Under the pieces are notes generated by a model. That model was not told the origin of the DNA. It ran no database searches and saw only the letters and a program-made list of their open reading frames with translations. A stretch of 64,000 nucleotides of DNA from NCBI RefSeq assembly GCF_001412595.2, contig NZ_CP012641.2, positions 123,728 to 187,727 of the forward strand. Reading direction: 5' to 3'. Below, in pieces: positions 33,647-41,344 of the stretch. Source of the stretch: Massilia sp. WG5. Its GTDB lineage: Bacteria; Pseudomonadota; Gammaproteobacteria; Burkholderiales; Burkholderiaceae_D. Position 1 is the first letter of the stretch. Every line of letters starts with the position of its first letter. A program made the position numbers and the translations under genes.

Positions 33647-35884
33647 ATGAATCTCGCAGACCAGCCGACCTTCCCGCAATCCGTCATCGGCACGGCCAGC
33701 ACCGAGGTCGATATCCCGTTCAACAAGCTGCACATCAGCCGCAAGAACACCCGGATCAAACCGCACAGCATGGCCGATATCGAGTGCCGCGCCGCCTCGA
33801 TCATGGCCTATGGCCTGCTCAACCGGCTGCAGGTGATCCCGGAGCAGGGCAGCGGCACGGAATTCGGTGTCATCGCCGGTGCCGGACGCTACCTCTCCAT
33901 CGAGTTGCTGGTCCAGCGCGGCCTCGTTCCGGAGGATTTTCCGGTCAAGTGCGACCTGCGTTCGACGGGCGACGCAATTGCCATCAGTTTGGTCGAAAAC
34001 GCGAACCGCACCGCGCCGCACGAAGCGGACGAGTTCGTGGCATTCAAGGCAATGGTTGACGAGGGCAAAGCCCCTGAAACCATCGCCGCGCACTTCGGCG
34101 TGAATGTTCGTACCGTCAAGCAGCGCATGCGCCTCGGCGGTCTGCATCCCGAACTACTCGACTTGTACCGCAATGGCCAGATGGGCGTCGAGGAAGTCCG
34201 CGCATTCTGCAGGACGACCGATCAGGAGCGTCAGCTTCAGGTGTGGAATGCGCTGCCGTCCTACTACAGGACCGCCATGTATATCCGCAACAAGCTCGCC
34301 CAGGAATCGCTCGGCAGCAAGGACCCGCTGGTCATGTTCGTCGGCCTCGACCAGTACAGGCAAGCCGGTGGTGTCGTGACCGAAGACCTGTTCTCGGCAG
34401 ACACCGGCGACGGCTTCGTGGAAGACCTCGCCTTGCTCCACCAGCTGGCCTTCGACAAGCTGCGCGCCATTGCCGACCAGACCGCCGCCGCTGAAGGCTG
34501 GTCGTGGTCCGATGTCGCGGAATCCTACGACCGCCGCCTGCATCCCGAGTTCGAACTGGCAACGCCGCAACGCCGGGAGCCTTCCGAGGCCGAACAGGCG
34601 CAGCTATCCGAAATGGAAGCGAAACTGGAACACTTCAGCGAAAAGCGCGACAGCCTGTATGACACGCTCGACCAGCTGGCCGTCGACGAGGACCCGGACG
34701 CCGACGAGCAAGAGGCAGAAGGTGCGGAAGTGGCCGAGTCGCGCGCAGAAGCGCTGCAGCGCGAGGCCGACGACGCCGAGGAGCAAATCGAGCGCCTCAG
34801 TGCCAGCATTCAGGCCCTGAAGGCGTCGTTCGTCACCTATGCCGACGAGGTGCGCGCCGCAGGCGGGATCATCGTCGCGCTCGACGGACGCGGCGGCGTC
34901 GAAATCGTGCGCGGCCTGATGCGCCGCGCCGAGCCCGAGGAAGGCGCGTCCGACTGCGCGAACGGCTCGGCATCGATGGCATCGGGCATCCCGGCCACGA
35001 CCGTCTCCAGTACCGCGACCGCGTCGGGCAGCGTGACCGGTATGGGAATCCAGCCAGCCAAGAAAGAGCGCCCGGAAATCTCGGAACGGCTGGCCCTGCA
35101 ACTGTCGGCCCAACGGACGGCGGTCATGCAGGCTGTGATGATGAACCGTCCCGAGGTCGCCATGGCGGCGACTGTGCACCGTCTGCTGGAAGCGGTAACC
35201 CGCCGCCATCGTTACATCGACCGCGATGCGCTGAAGATCAGCGGCCACTCGTCGCTGGACAGCCTCCACGACAAGGCTCCAGACCTGAAAGGCATGCGGG
35301 CCAGTGACGAGATCAAGGCACGGATCGAAGCGTGGCGGGCACGGGTACCGGCCAAAGCATCGGAGGAATTCAGCTGGCTGCTTTCGCTCGATGCTGCCGA
35401 CCTTCACGAATTGTTCGCCCTGTGCGTGGCCCTCTCGCTCGACGCCACTACCGGCAACGCTGCGACCCAGTACGGCGTCGACATCGCAAGCGCCCTGCAG
35501 ATCGACGTCGCCGACTACTGGACCGCGACCGAGGCGTCGTACTTCAGCGCCGTCTCCAAGGACTCGATCATCGCCGCTGTCGAAGAAGCCTGCGGTCCCG
35601 GCACCGGCATGCCGATTGTCAAGATGAAGAAAGGCGAAGCTGCTAAATATGCTGAGCAGAAACTTGTCGGAACGCGCTGGCTCCCGGCCATGCTGCGTGC
35701 CCCGGTCGAGGAAGTCCCGGCGACCCCGGCACCAGCCGAGGTGCAGCAAGACGGTGGGGAAGAGGCAGCGGAACAGGCCGCCGAATCGGCGGCACCGGTA
35801 GACGGCGGAGTCACCGAAGCCACGGTGCATAGCGCCGAACAGTCCGACCCGGCAGTGGCAGTGGATGAGGAAGTGACCGCGTAA
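33647..35884 (+). CDS. Large ParB/Srx-domain protein of leading-region type
   Basis: The ATG at 33647, behind AAGGAG, gives 745 residues. A ParB N-terminal domain spans about residues 20-115 (VDIPFNKLHISRKNTRIK, FGVIAGAGRYLSIELL, VENANRTAPHEADEFVAF). A helix-turn-helix follows (TIAAHFGVNVRTVKQRMRLG), then a coiled coil around 320-395 and a helical C-terminal region with an acidic, proline-rich tail. Proteins of this size and order are typical of conjugative plasmid leading regions and differ from partition ParB (18172-19464). Some relatives have nuclease activity, but the role here is unproven. It is translated from the ssb transcript. Confidence 0.88.
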   Translation: MNLADQPTFPQSVIGTASTEVDIPFNKLHISRKNTRIKPHSMADIECRAASIMAYGLLNRLQVIPEQGSGTEFGVIAGAGRYLSIELLVQRGLVPEDFPVKCDLRSTGDAIAISLVENANRTAPHEADEFVAFKAMVDEGKAPETIAAHFGVNVRTVKQRMRLGGLHPELLDLYRNGQMGVEEVRAFCRTTDQERQLQVWNALPSYYRTAMYIRNKLAQESLGSKDPLVMFVGLDQYRQAGGVVTEDLFSADTGDGFVEDLALLHQLAFDKLRAIADQTAAAEGWSWSDVAESYDRRLHPEFELATPQRREPSEAEQAQLSEMEAKLEHFSEKRDSLYDTLDQLAVDEDPDADEQEAEGAEVAESRAEALQREADDAEEQIERLSASIQALKASFVTYADEVRAAGGIIVALDGRGGVEIVRGLMRRAEPEEGASDCANGSASMASGIPATTVSSTATASGSVTGMGIQPAKKERPEISERLALQLSAQRTAVMQAVMMNRPEVAMAATVHRLLEAVTRRHRYIDRDALKISGHSSLDSLHDKAPDLKGMRASDEIKARIEAWRARVPAKASEEFSWLLSLDAADLHELFALCVALSLDATTGNAATQYGVDIASALQIDVADYWTATEASYFSAVSKDSIIAAVEEACGPGTGMPIVKMKKGEAAKYAEQKLVGTRWLPAMLRAPVEEVPATPAPAEVQQDGGEEAAEQAAESAAPVDGGVTEATVHSAEQSDPAVAVDEEVTA

Positions 35885-35936
35885 CTTGACACAAGGCGGG
35901 CCGGGTTACCGATCCGCCTCTATAGGACAACCGAAT

Positions 35937-36593
35937 ATGAACGCCATCGAACAACGAGCCAGTGCCTGGATGCGTCTCCCTTAGGGGCAGCGCATCGACC
36001 TGGCCAACCCCGATCCGCATGCATGGACCGACTACGACCTGTCGCTACGCCTCGCACGTGTCTACCGCTGGGGTGGGGAATCGATGCATCCGGTACCGCT
36101 CTCCGTCGCCCAGCATTCGCTGGCCGTGCTCGAGCTGCGCCGCCAATGGTCGGCCACGCCGCTGACGGTCGACCAGCAGCTGCGCGAACTGCTGCACGAC
36201 GCCGAGGAAGGCTTGCTCGGATTCGACCCCATCAGCAAGCTCAAGCCGCTCCTGGGCGACGCCCTGCGGGAGGTAACAGAGCGCCTGAGCGACGCGGTTG
36301 CAGACCGGTACCGGCTCCCTGCCTGGACCGACGAGGATTATGCCGAGCACAAACGTGCGGACGTGACGTGCGCCGCGTCCGAGGCGCTGTATTGTGCAGG
36401 ATGGTCCCAGTACGAGATTGTCAACGTCCTCGGTATACACGAACCGGTGCTGAAGCACGATCCCCTGGTTGAGATATATCGGTGCGCGCCGTGGCAACCC
36501 TGGCCGAGCGCGGTCGCCGTCGAGCGCTTCCACCTTGAACTACTACGGTTGCTGGCTGCGCGGGAGCCTCAACGCGCAGCGAAATTGGCGTAG
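35937..36593 (+). pseudogene. HD-domain phosphohydrolase (YfbR-like) with an in-frame amber codon
   Basis: From the ATG at 35937 the frame runs MNAIEQRASAWMRLP, TAG (35982-35984, codon 16), GQRIDLANPDPHAWTDYDLSLRLARVYRWGG. The sequence after the TAG is the conserved N-terminal block of these proteins, so the stop is internal. The HD metal-binding residues are in SVAQHSLAV and LLHDAEEGLLGFDP. Restart could occur at the ATG at 36084 (169 residues), but that loses the conserved block. Such enzymes hydrolyse nucleotides or phosphates. A single base change (TCG to TAG) would explain the stop. Confidence 0.8.
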
Positions 36594-36627
36594 AATCTGT
36601 TGACGGAACAAACTTTGGAGGTTGCTG

Positions 36628-36840
36628 ATGGAAAATCCGGTGAGCATGATACTGGACCTGTCGCCCGGGCTGAACGAGAAGCTCGGCCATCTTGCCAAGG
36701 CCAACGGGGCGACTCCAGAAGAAGTCCTGCTTAAGGGGCTTGCATTGTATGGCGTTGCTTCGGAAGCGAAGCGAAACAATCAGCATCTCGGCATCGTGGA
36801 TGCCGAACGACGCGTGGTGGCCGAGGTCACCGGCGTGTGA
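36628..36840 (+). CDS. Small RHH-like protein (70 residues), paralogue of 39840-40067
   Basis: It starts behind GGAGG. The sequence SMILDLSPGLNEKLGHLAKANGATPEEVLLKGLALYGVASEAKRN resembles a ribbon-helix-helix domain with a short C-terminal beta tail (HLGIVDAERRVVAEVTGV). The protein at 39840 shows the same pattern (LTMSDALNTKLNRIAAANGGDPGEVLAKAIALYEVAV). It is probably a small regulator, in an operon with the HD gene and closed by a strong terminator. Confidence 0.75.
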   Translation: MENPVSMILDLSPGLNEKLGHLAKANGATPEEVLLKGLALYGVASEAKRNNQHLGIVDAERRVVAEVTGV

Positions 36841-36865
36841 GGATGGCCGCCCATCGGTGCGAGAG

Positions 36866-36887
36866 CCGCCTCCGGGCGGTTTTTTTT
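36866..36887 (+). terminator. Rho-independent terminator after the 36628 gene
   Basis: CCGCC, a TCCG loop and GGCGG are followed by eight T residues. Confidence 0.9.
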
Positions 36888-36927
36888 CGTCCTCGTTGGA
36901 CGCACCAGGGATGCGCGCGCCGGATTC

Positions 36928-37440
36928 TTGAGGCTTCGCCTTGGCGGTTCCAGCGTTTCCGCCCGATGGCGGAAACGAAGGGATGGAACGCAACAGCTGT
37001 CTCCGGCCACTTCGACCTGGTCGGCGCCGACCCGGACGTGGCAGCACCCTGACCATTCGGACCAGAGGCTGCGCCTTGGGGAAGTCGGCGTTCCCGCCCG
37101 ACGGCGGGAACGAAACGGATGAACGCAACAGCCAGGCTCCGGCCGCGTCCACCAGGTCGGCGCCGGACAGGGCGTTGCGGCTTCCTGGCCATCCATGCTA
37201 GAGGCTGCGCCTTGGGGGAAGTCAGCGTTCCCGCCATCAGGCGGGGACGAAGGGGAGGGACGCAACAGCCCGCTCCGATCGCGCCGACCAGGTCGTCGCT
37301 GGACCGGGCGTCGTCGCTCCGTGGCCGTCCATACCAGAGGCTGCGCCTTGGGGAAGTCGGCGTTCCCGCACGGCGGCGGGAACGAGGCAAAGGGACGAAA
37401 CAGCCCACTTCGATCACGCTCTGCGCCAGGTCACGCCACC
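36928..37440. repeat. Four tandem 136-bp repeats with covarying hairpin heads
   Basis: Units begin near 36928, 37064, 37200 and 37336 with AGAGGCTGCGCCTTGGGG. Each contains a hairpin whose arms differ between units yet stay complementary (TTTCCGCC/GGCGGAAA, TTCCCGCC/GGCGGGAA and similar), followed by a CCAGGTCG segment. The length 136 is not a multiple of three and no ribosome-binding site is present, so this is not coding. Confidence 0.85.
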
Positions 37441-37735
37441 TTTGGTACCCTCGCCATCCTCAGCCAGAATGGCTGCGCCGCGGGCTATGCGGTCAAGGCA
37501 CTCCTCGCCCGTTCGGTGCTCGCCTACGGCTGCGCTCCGCTGCGGCCTGCGGGGTGTCCATGACCGCGCCCGCGTCTTCGCCACCCCGGCCTCGAGGCTA
37601 CGGGTACACGGTGATGTTCCGGCCTTGGCCTGCGCGCCGCTCCTGTCTGTCTGCTCGACCGAACGGCAACCCCAACGTCGTGGGGCCCGTTCCGGCCCCA
37701 CACCCGACCCGAGGCCCCAAGTTCCGGTAACTCGG
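37440..37735. repeat. Structured repeat module M, copy M6 (diverged)
   Basis: The core from GGGCTATGCGGTCAAGG to the tail resembles M2-M5, with changed arms (GTACCCTCGCC versus GGCTACGGGTAC) that are still largely complementary. It precedes the adenine/cytosine methyltransferase promoter. Confidence 0.7.
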
Positions 37736-37756
37736 GTTCGTCGTCAAATTGAAATA

Positions 37757-37791
37757 TACTATTTCACTTCAATAGTTTGCTTTGGTAGAAT
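37757..37791 (+). promoter_or_regulatory. Operator-promoter O5 (37886 methyltransferase)
   Basis: The dyad ACTATTT(5 nt)CAATAGTTT (37758-37778) covers the -35 TTTCAC (37762-37767). The -10 is TAGAAT (37786-37791), spacing 18. Confidence 0.75.
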
Positions 37792-37822
37792 GTACTTGTG
37801 CGGTAATCCTGCACTGGCTTTT

Positions 37823-37842
37823 GTGGCGTGAGCAGACGCCGC
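37823..37842 (+). promoter_or_regulatory. GAGCAG leader hairpin, copy L5
   Basis: GTGGCGT and ACGCCGC (one G-T pair) close the loop GAGCAG. TACCATCATTCCAAGGAG follows before the ATG at 37886. A smaller GTGC/GCAC hairpin precedes it. Confidence 0.55.
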
Positions 37843-37885
37843 GAGAGCGACGCAACCCTTCTACCATCATTCCAAGGAGCCAATC

Positions 37886-38701
37886 ATGAACTTGTTCGGT
37901 CATCACCTTATCGCCACCCCTACCTTTCTCCAGCCGTCGAGCGCGCCGGTGCGCTCGCATGCCGGCACGGCAAAGCCCAGCAAACCAGCGGCGGGCACTA
38001 ACGCGCCCGCCGCCAACGACAGCAGCGAGACGGCTTCCGAGTTCGCGGTTCACCAGGGCGACTGCACGCTGTTGCTGCCCCAGTATGCCGACCGGTCGTT
38101 CGATCTGGTGGTGACCGATCCGCCTTACATCGTCGGATACCGGGATCGCTCAGGGCGCTCCGTCGCGAATGATGACAACGACAAGTGGCTTGAACCGGCT
38201 TTCCGCGAGATTTACCGGGTGCTCGCCCAGGACGCTTTTTGCCTGAGCTTCTACGGCTGGAACCAGACCGACCGCTTTTTCGCCGCATGGAAAGCCGCCG
38301 GCTTCAGGATCGGCGGCCATATCACGTTCCCGAAACGCTATAGCTCCTCGGTCCGGCTCGTCCGCTACCAGCACGAATCCGCCTACCTGCTCGTAAAGGG
38401 GCAGCCCGAGCCAGCCAATGTCATCGGCGACGTGATCGACTGGGGCGCCTACACCGGCAACAAGCTGCATCCCACGCAAAAGCCACTGTCCATTCTCGTG
38501 CCGCTGATCCAGGCATTTTCCAAGCCTGGCGCACATGTACTCGATCCCTTCATGGGGTCTGGTTCGACATTGGCGGCGGGGATGATGTGCGGCCGCCATT
38601 GCACGGGCATTGAACTGGACAAGGGCAATTTCGAGATCGCCAAGAAACGCCTGACGCGCATGGCGCAGTCGCGTTCGCGCTTGGTTGACGATATCGGCTG
38701 A
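37886..38701 (+). CDS. Site-specific DNA methyltransferase (N6-adenine/N4-cytosine, beta-class order)
   Basis: The 271-residue protein has a disordered N-terminus (about 50 residues), motif IV DPPY at residues 78-81 (VVTDPPYIVGY), a target-recognition region, and the SAM-binding motif I near the C-terminus (VLDPFMGSGSTLAAG), i.e. beta-class order. HPTQKPLSI, typical of this group, is present. No restriction endonuclease gene is adjacent, so it is likely an orphan enzyme that marks plasmid DNA against host restriction. The start follows an AAGGAG box and leader L5. Confidence 0.92.
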   Translation: MNLFGHHLIATPTFLQPSSAPVRSHAGTAKPSKPAAGTNAPAANDSSETASEFAVHQGDCTLLLPQYADRSFDLVVTDPPYIVGYRDRSGRSVANDDNDKWLEPAFREIYRVLAQDAFCLSFYGWNQTDRFFAAWKAAGFRIGGHITFPKRYSSSVRLVRYQHESAYLLVKGQPEPANVIGDVIDWGAYTGNKLHPTQKPLSILVPLIQAFSKPGAHVLDPFMGSGSTLAAGMMCGRHCTGIELDKGNFEIAKKRLTRMAQSRSRLVDDIG

Positions 38702-38736
38702 CGGGCAGGCCTGGGTGGCGTCCTCTCCGCAGGGGT

Positions 38737-38929
38737 GGGCGTCTCCCTGCGGGACCGGGCTCTCGTGCTGCGCATCGAGCCCGCTGCGCGGTCTCGCCCC
38801 TTCGGGCTTCCATCCCTGACGCCTCCGCGCCTGGCGGCGCTGCGCGCTGCGCTTGCCCTCCCGGTCGACCGGGTCGACCGTCCGCGCGGCTTGGGCCGCT
38901 TGGCTGTCCAGAGGCTTGCGCCTGGGTGA
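38737..38929. repeat. Structured repeat U, copy U3
   Basis: Together with the palindrome and M4 it forms a block (38737-39303) nearly identical to 42274-42840. GGGCTC and GAGCCC form an internal arm pair. Confidence 0.8.
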
Positions 38930-38936
38930 AGTCAGC

Positions 38937-38954
38937 ACTTTCGCGCGCGAAAGT
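38937..38954. repeat. 18-bp palindrome, copy 6
   Basis: Perfect ACTTTCGCGCGCGAAAGT between U3 and M4. Confidence 0.8.
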
Positions 38955-39004
38955 GAAGAAGAGGGAACACAACCCGGCTTCGACGCCGCTACGGACCAGG
39001 CGCC

Positions 39005-39303
39005 GTGACACCGCGTACCTATCGCCCATCTCTCCGGCAGGATCGCACGCCGGCGGGCTATGCCGTCAAGGCACTCCTCGCCCGTTCGGTGCTCGCCTTC
39101 GGCTGCGCTCCGCATGCGGCCTGCGGGGTGTCCATGACGGCGCCCGCTGGCGAGCGACCGTGCCTCCGAGGCGATAGGTACACGGTGTCACTCTGGGGCA
39201 GGCCTGTCCTGCGCTGGGTTCTTGGCTGATCGAGCGAGCAATCAACACCGTCAGGGCCTGTTCCGGCCCCGACACCCGGCCCGAGGTCTCCAGGTTCCGG
39301 TAT
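39005..39303. repeat. Structured repeat module M, copy M4
   Basis: The outer 22-bp arms are at 39005-39026 and 39170-39191 with one mismatch. It belongs to a subfamily with M5, distinguished from M2/M3 by GGCGCCCGCTGGCG. Confidence 0.88.
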
Positions 39304-39338
39304 CCGCAGGTAAAACGCAAGCCCCGCAATACAACAGC

Positions 39339-39373
39339 AAACTATTGACGTACAATAGTTAGGGGCCTATAAT
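39339..39373 (+). promoter_or_regulatory. Operator-promoter O6 (39413 operon)
   Basis: The dyad AAACTATTG(5 nt)CAATAGTT spans 39339-39360, with -35 TTGACG (39345-39350) and -10 TATAAT (39368-39373), spacing 17. This is close to an ideal sigma70 promoter, so control must come from the operator. Confidence 0.88.
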
Positions 39374-39412
39374 TGTACCTGTAGTGACCGATGACCAACC
39401 GAAAGGACCGCT

Positions 39413-39826
39413 ATGAATACCTCTGCCTCGCAACCCGTGACCATGACCGAATTGCTGTCGGCGTTTTTCGTCCACGGCATGCACGACCACGACGTCGGCC
39501 TTGTGCTGGCGAAGTGGGACAACGGCCATGCTGAACTCGTTCACGACATGCTGACTTACGCTGCGCCGCTGGCCCAAATGATGACCGCCGCGATTCTGTG
39601 CGTCGGCGACAACGTGGCCGGTGTCTTCCTGTACGAAGTGGCCGAACCGTTCGGCAACTGGTTCGCCGATGTTGTCATCAACACCCGCGACGTACCGGAG
39701 CGCGCCCGCGCCATTGCCAAATTGCAGGATCTGGTGATCGAGTTTTACTCGTCGGCCGAGAACGCAGATCCGCTCAAGCTCGCCGCCGCTGTCGGCAGCG
39801 CCGATGCCCTGCATGTCGTTCATTGA
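39413..39826 (+). CDS. Hypothetical protein (137 residues), first gene of the O6 operon
   Basis: This soluble, acidic, helical protein (MTELLSAFFVHGMHDHDVGLVLAKWDNGHAELVHDML; AGVFLYEVAEPFGNWFADVVINTRDVPERARAIAKLQDLVIEFY) has no recognised motif. It heads five closely packed small genes (39413-41113) under promoter O6. The acidic composition and position fit an early-expressed plasmid factor, but the function is unknown. Confidence 0.7.
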   Translation: MNTSASQPVTMTELLSAFFVHGMHDHDVGLVLAKWDNGHAELVHDMLTYAAPLAQMMTAAILCVGDNVAGVFLYEVAEPFGNWFADVVINTRDVPERARAIAKLQDLVIEFYSSAENADPLKLAAAVGSADALHVVH

Positions 39827-39839
39827 CGAGGAACGAAAA

Positions 39840-40067
39840 ATGGTCGGCCAAGCCGGACAGCAGAGCGTGGAGTACACCCTGACCATGTCGGACGCGCTCA
39901 ACACGAAACTGAACCGCATTGCCGCCGCCAACGGCGGCGATCCCGGCGAAGTGCTCGCGAAGGCGATTGCGCTGTACGAGGTAGCCGTTACGGCGCAAGC
40001 ACGGGCTTGCTCCATCGCGGTGCTCGACGCGAACAATCAGGTTCAAACGAAGATCGAGGGCTTGTGA
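39840..40067 (+). CDS. Small RHH-like protein (75 residues), paralogue of 36628-36840
   Basis: It starts behind GAGGAAC. The N-terminal part (VEYTLTMSDALNTKLNRIAAANGGDPGEVLAKAIALYE) fits a ribbon-helix-helix or similar small DNA-binding fold, and the tail (SIAVLDANNQVQTKIEGL) aligns with that of its paralogue. It is probably a regulator or an antitoxin-like protein without an obvious toxin neighbour. The stop overlaps the next start (TGATG). Confidence 0.75.
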   Translation: MVGQAGQQSVEYTLTMSDALNTKLNRIAAANGGDPGEVLAKAIALYEVAVTAQARACSIAVLDANNQVQTKIEGL

Positions 40068-40390
40068 TGGACAACCAAGGCGATATACGGACGGTCAATC
40101 TCGACCAGCTGATCCGGGGCGACAGCGACCAGCTCGAACTCAAGATCAGAAACGAGACCGACGAGGATGCGCAGGCACGACGCGAGCGGGAAACCGCTGA
40201 TGCCAAGCTCGCGCGCACGATGAAGCTGATGCTTTTCGTGTTCGCGTTGGTCATCACCGGCATCGTGTTCGGCGCGTGCATCGTGGTGGCCTTCGCAGGA
40301 TCGGCCGATGACAAGAAGTGGGCGTGCAGCATCGTTACCGCCATCACTTCGGGACTGGTCGGCTATCTGGTCGGACAAGGGAAAAAGTAA
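40067..40390 (+). CDS. Two-helix inner-membrane protein of unknown function
   Basis: The 107-residue protein has a charged cytoplasmic N-terminus with a short coiled coil (about 25-48), then two membrane helices (MLFVFALVITGIVFGACIVVAF and IVTAITSGLVGYLVGQ). Its start overlaps the stop of the upstream gene, so it is translationally coupled. No known family is recognised. Possible roles are surface exclusion or membrane anchoring, but no motif supports either. Confidence 0.65.
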   Translation: MDNQGDIRTVNLDQLIRGDSDQLELKIRNETDEDAQARRERETADAKLARTMKLMLFVFALVITGIVFGACIVVAFAGSADDKKWACSIVTAITSGLVGYLVGQGKK

Positions 40391-40448
40391 GCCGGGGCGG
40401 CCTCCGGGTCGCCTCATCCATCGAACGCCATTCTTGAGGAGATCAAAC

Positions 40449-40748
40449 ATGCGAGGACTGGACGTAAGGATCGAGCTTGCACACGCGCGCGTCGCAGCCG
40501 TGGTCGCGGGTGAGGACGGCGGATTCGATATCGCCATGAAATTCATCGACGCTTTCAACAGCGCCCGGCTGCTTGGCTTCGAGGACGCAGGGGAGGGCCG
40601 CGCTGAACCGCCGCTCATGTTCCGCGACGAGCCCGACCTGCTGTCATGGTGGAACGACGGCTACAACACCTTCATCGACATGGCCGAGGTAGAGCACTGT
40701 TCGTACTGCAACGACCACACCGTCAATACGTGTCTGTACCACGGATGA
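40449..40748 (+). CDS. 99-residue protein with C-terminal zinc-finger-like cysteines, tandem copy 1
   Basis: It begins MRGLDVRIELAHARVAAVV and ends CSYCNDHTVNTCLYHG, a CxxC...C..H arrangement that could bind zinc. The next gene (40814) encodes a clear paralogue of the same length. Both contain the EPPxMFxxEPDLLxWW block. The function is unknown; a tandem duplication is evident. Confidence 0.7.
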   Translation: MRGLDVRIELAHARVAAVVAGEDGGFDIAMKFIDAFNSARLLGFEDAGEGRAEPPLMFRDEPDLLSWWNDGYNTFIDMAEVEHCSYCNDHTVNTCLYHG

Positions 40749-40813
40749 GCAGGACGGCCGGACGACTGGTTCGCCGCCCGGCCGAACGACACGACAAGCA
40801 AGGGAGAACAATC

Positions 40814-41113
40814 ATGCGAGGGCTGGACGTTCGGATCATGCTGGCACAGGCGCGCATCATGGAAGTCATCCATGGCGTGCGGAACGACAACGTTTTGAGC
40901 GACTGGATGTCGGACGTGTGGATGGAGGCTCAGGCGCTCGGCCACCGCGAGGCCACCGAAGGATTGTCGGAACCACCAATCATGTTCCAGAACGAGCCGG
41001 ACCTGCTGACATGGTGGGAGCAGGGTCAGAGTATGTACGGGGAAATGATGGAGATGGCAGAGTGCCCTGACTGCAACGACGGCACCGGCAATCCTTGCCC
41101 GTCCCATGGATGA
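40814..41113 (+). CDS. 99-residue protein with C-terminal zinc-finger-like cysteines, tandem copy 2
   Basis: It is a paralogue of the preceding gene: MRGLDVRIMLAQARIMEVI at the start, EPPIMFQNEPDLLTWWEQG in the middle and CPDCNDGTGNPCPSHG at the end, which resembles a DnaJ-type zinc-finger half (CxxCxGxG). The two copies have diverged considerably, so the duplication is not recent. It is the last gene of the O6 unit. Confidence 0.7.
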   Translation: MRGLDVRIMLAQARIMEVIHGVRNDNVLSDWMSDVWMEAQALGHREATEGLSEPPIMFQNEPDLLTWWEQGQSMYGEMMEMAECPDCNDGTGNPCPSHG

Positions 41114-41210
41114 GGTGCCAGGTACACCAGCGCGGCCCCAGGGCCGCGGCGCCCCGGCCAGCCTGGCCGGCTGCCCGGGGCGCCTCCGCGCGGCCGGTGG
41201 CCGCTTGGTC

Positions 41211-41290
41211 ATCCAGAGGCTGCGCCTGGCGAAGTCAGACTCCCGCGCCGGTGCGCGGAAGTGAATGGACGGGAACGACCGACTTCGACG
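41211..41290. repeat. Degenerate member of the hairpin-head repeat family
   Basis: The flanks AGAGGCTGCGCCTGGCGAAGTCAG match those around the 18-bp palindrome, but the hairpin is CTCCCGCGC/GCGCGGAAG-like. This links the 136-bp tandem units to the 18-bp palindromes as one family. Confidence 0.55.
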
Positions 41291-41344
41291 CGCGCGCCGG
41301 TTTGCCGGCGCCGCGACTCCGGCCGCGCCAACGGCCTGACCACT

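Noticed and set aside
36780..37417. Overlapping open frames on both strands in 36.8-37.4 kb
   Set aside because: They are products of the GC-rich 136-bp tandem repeats, frame-shifted between units, with no start signals.
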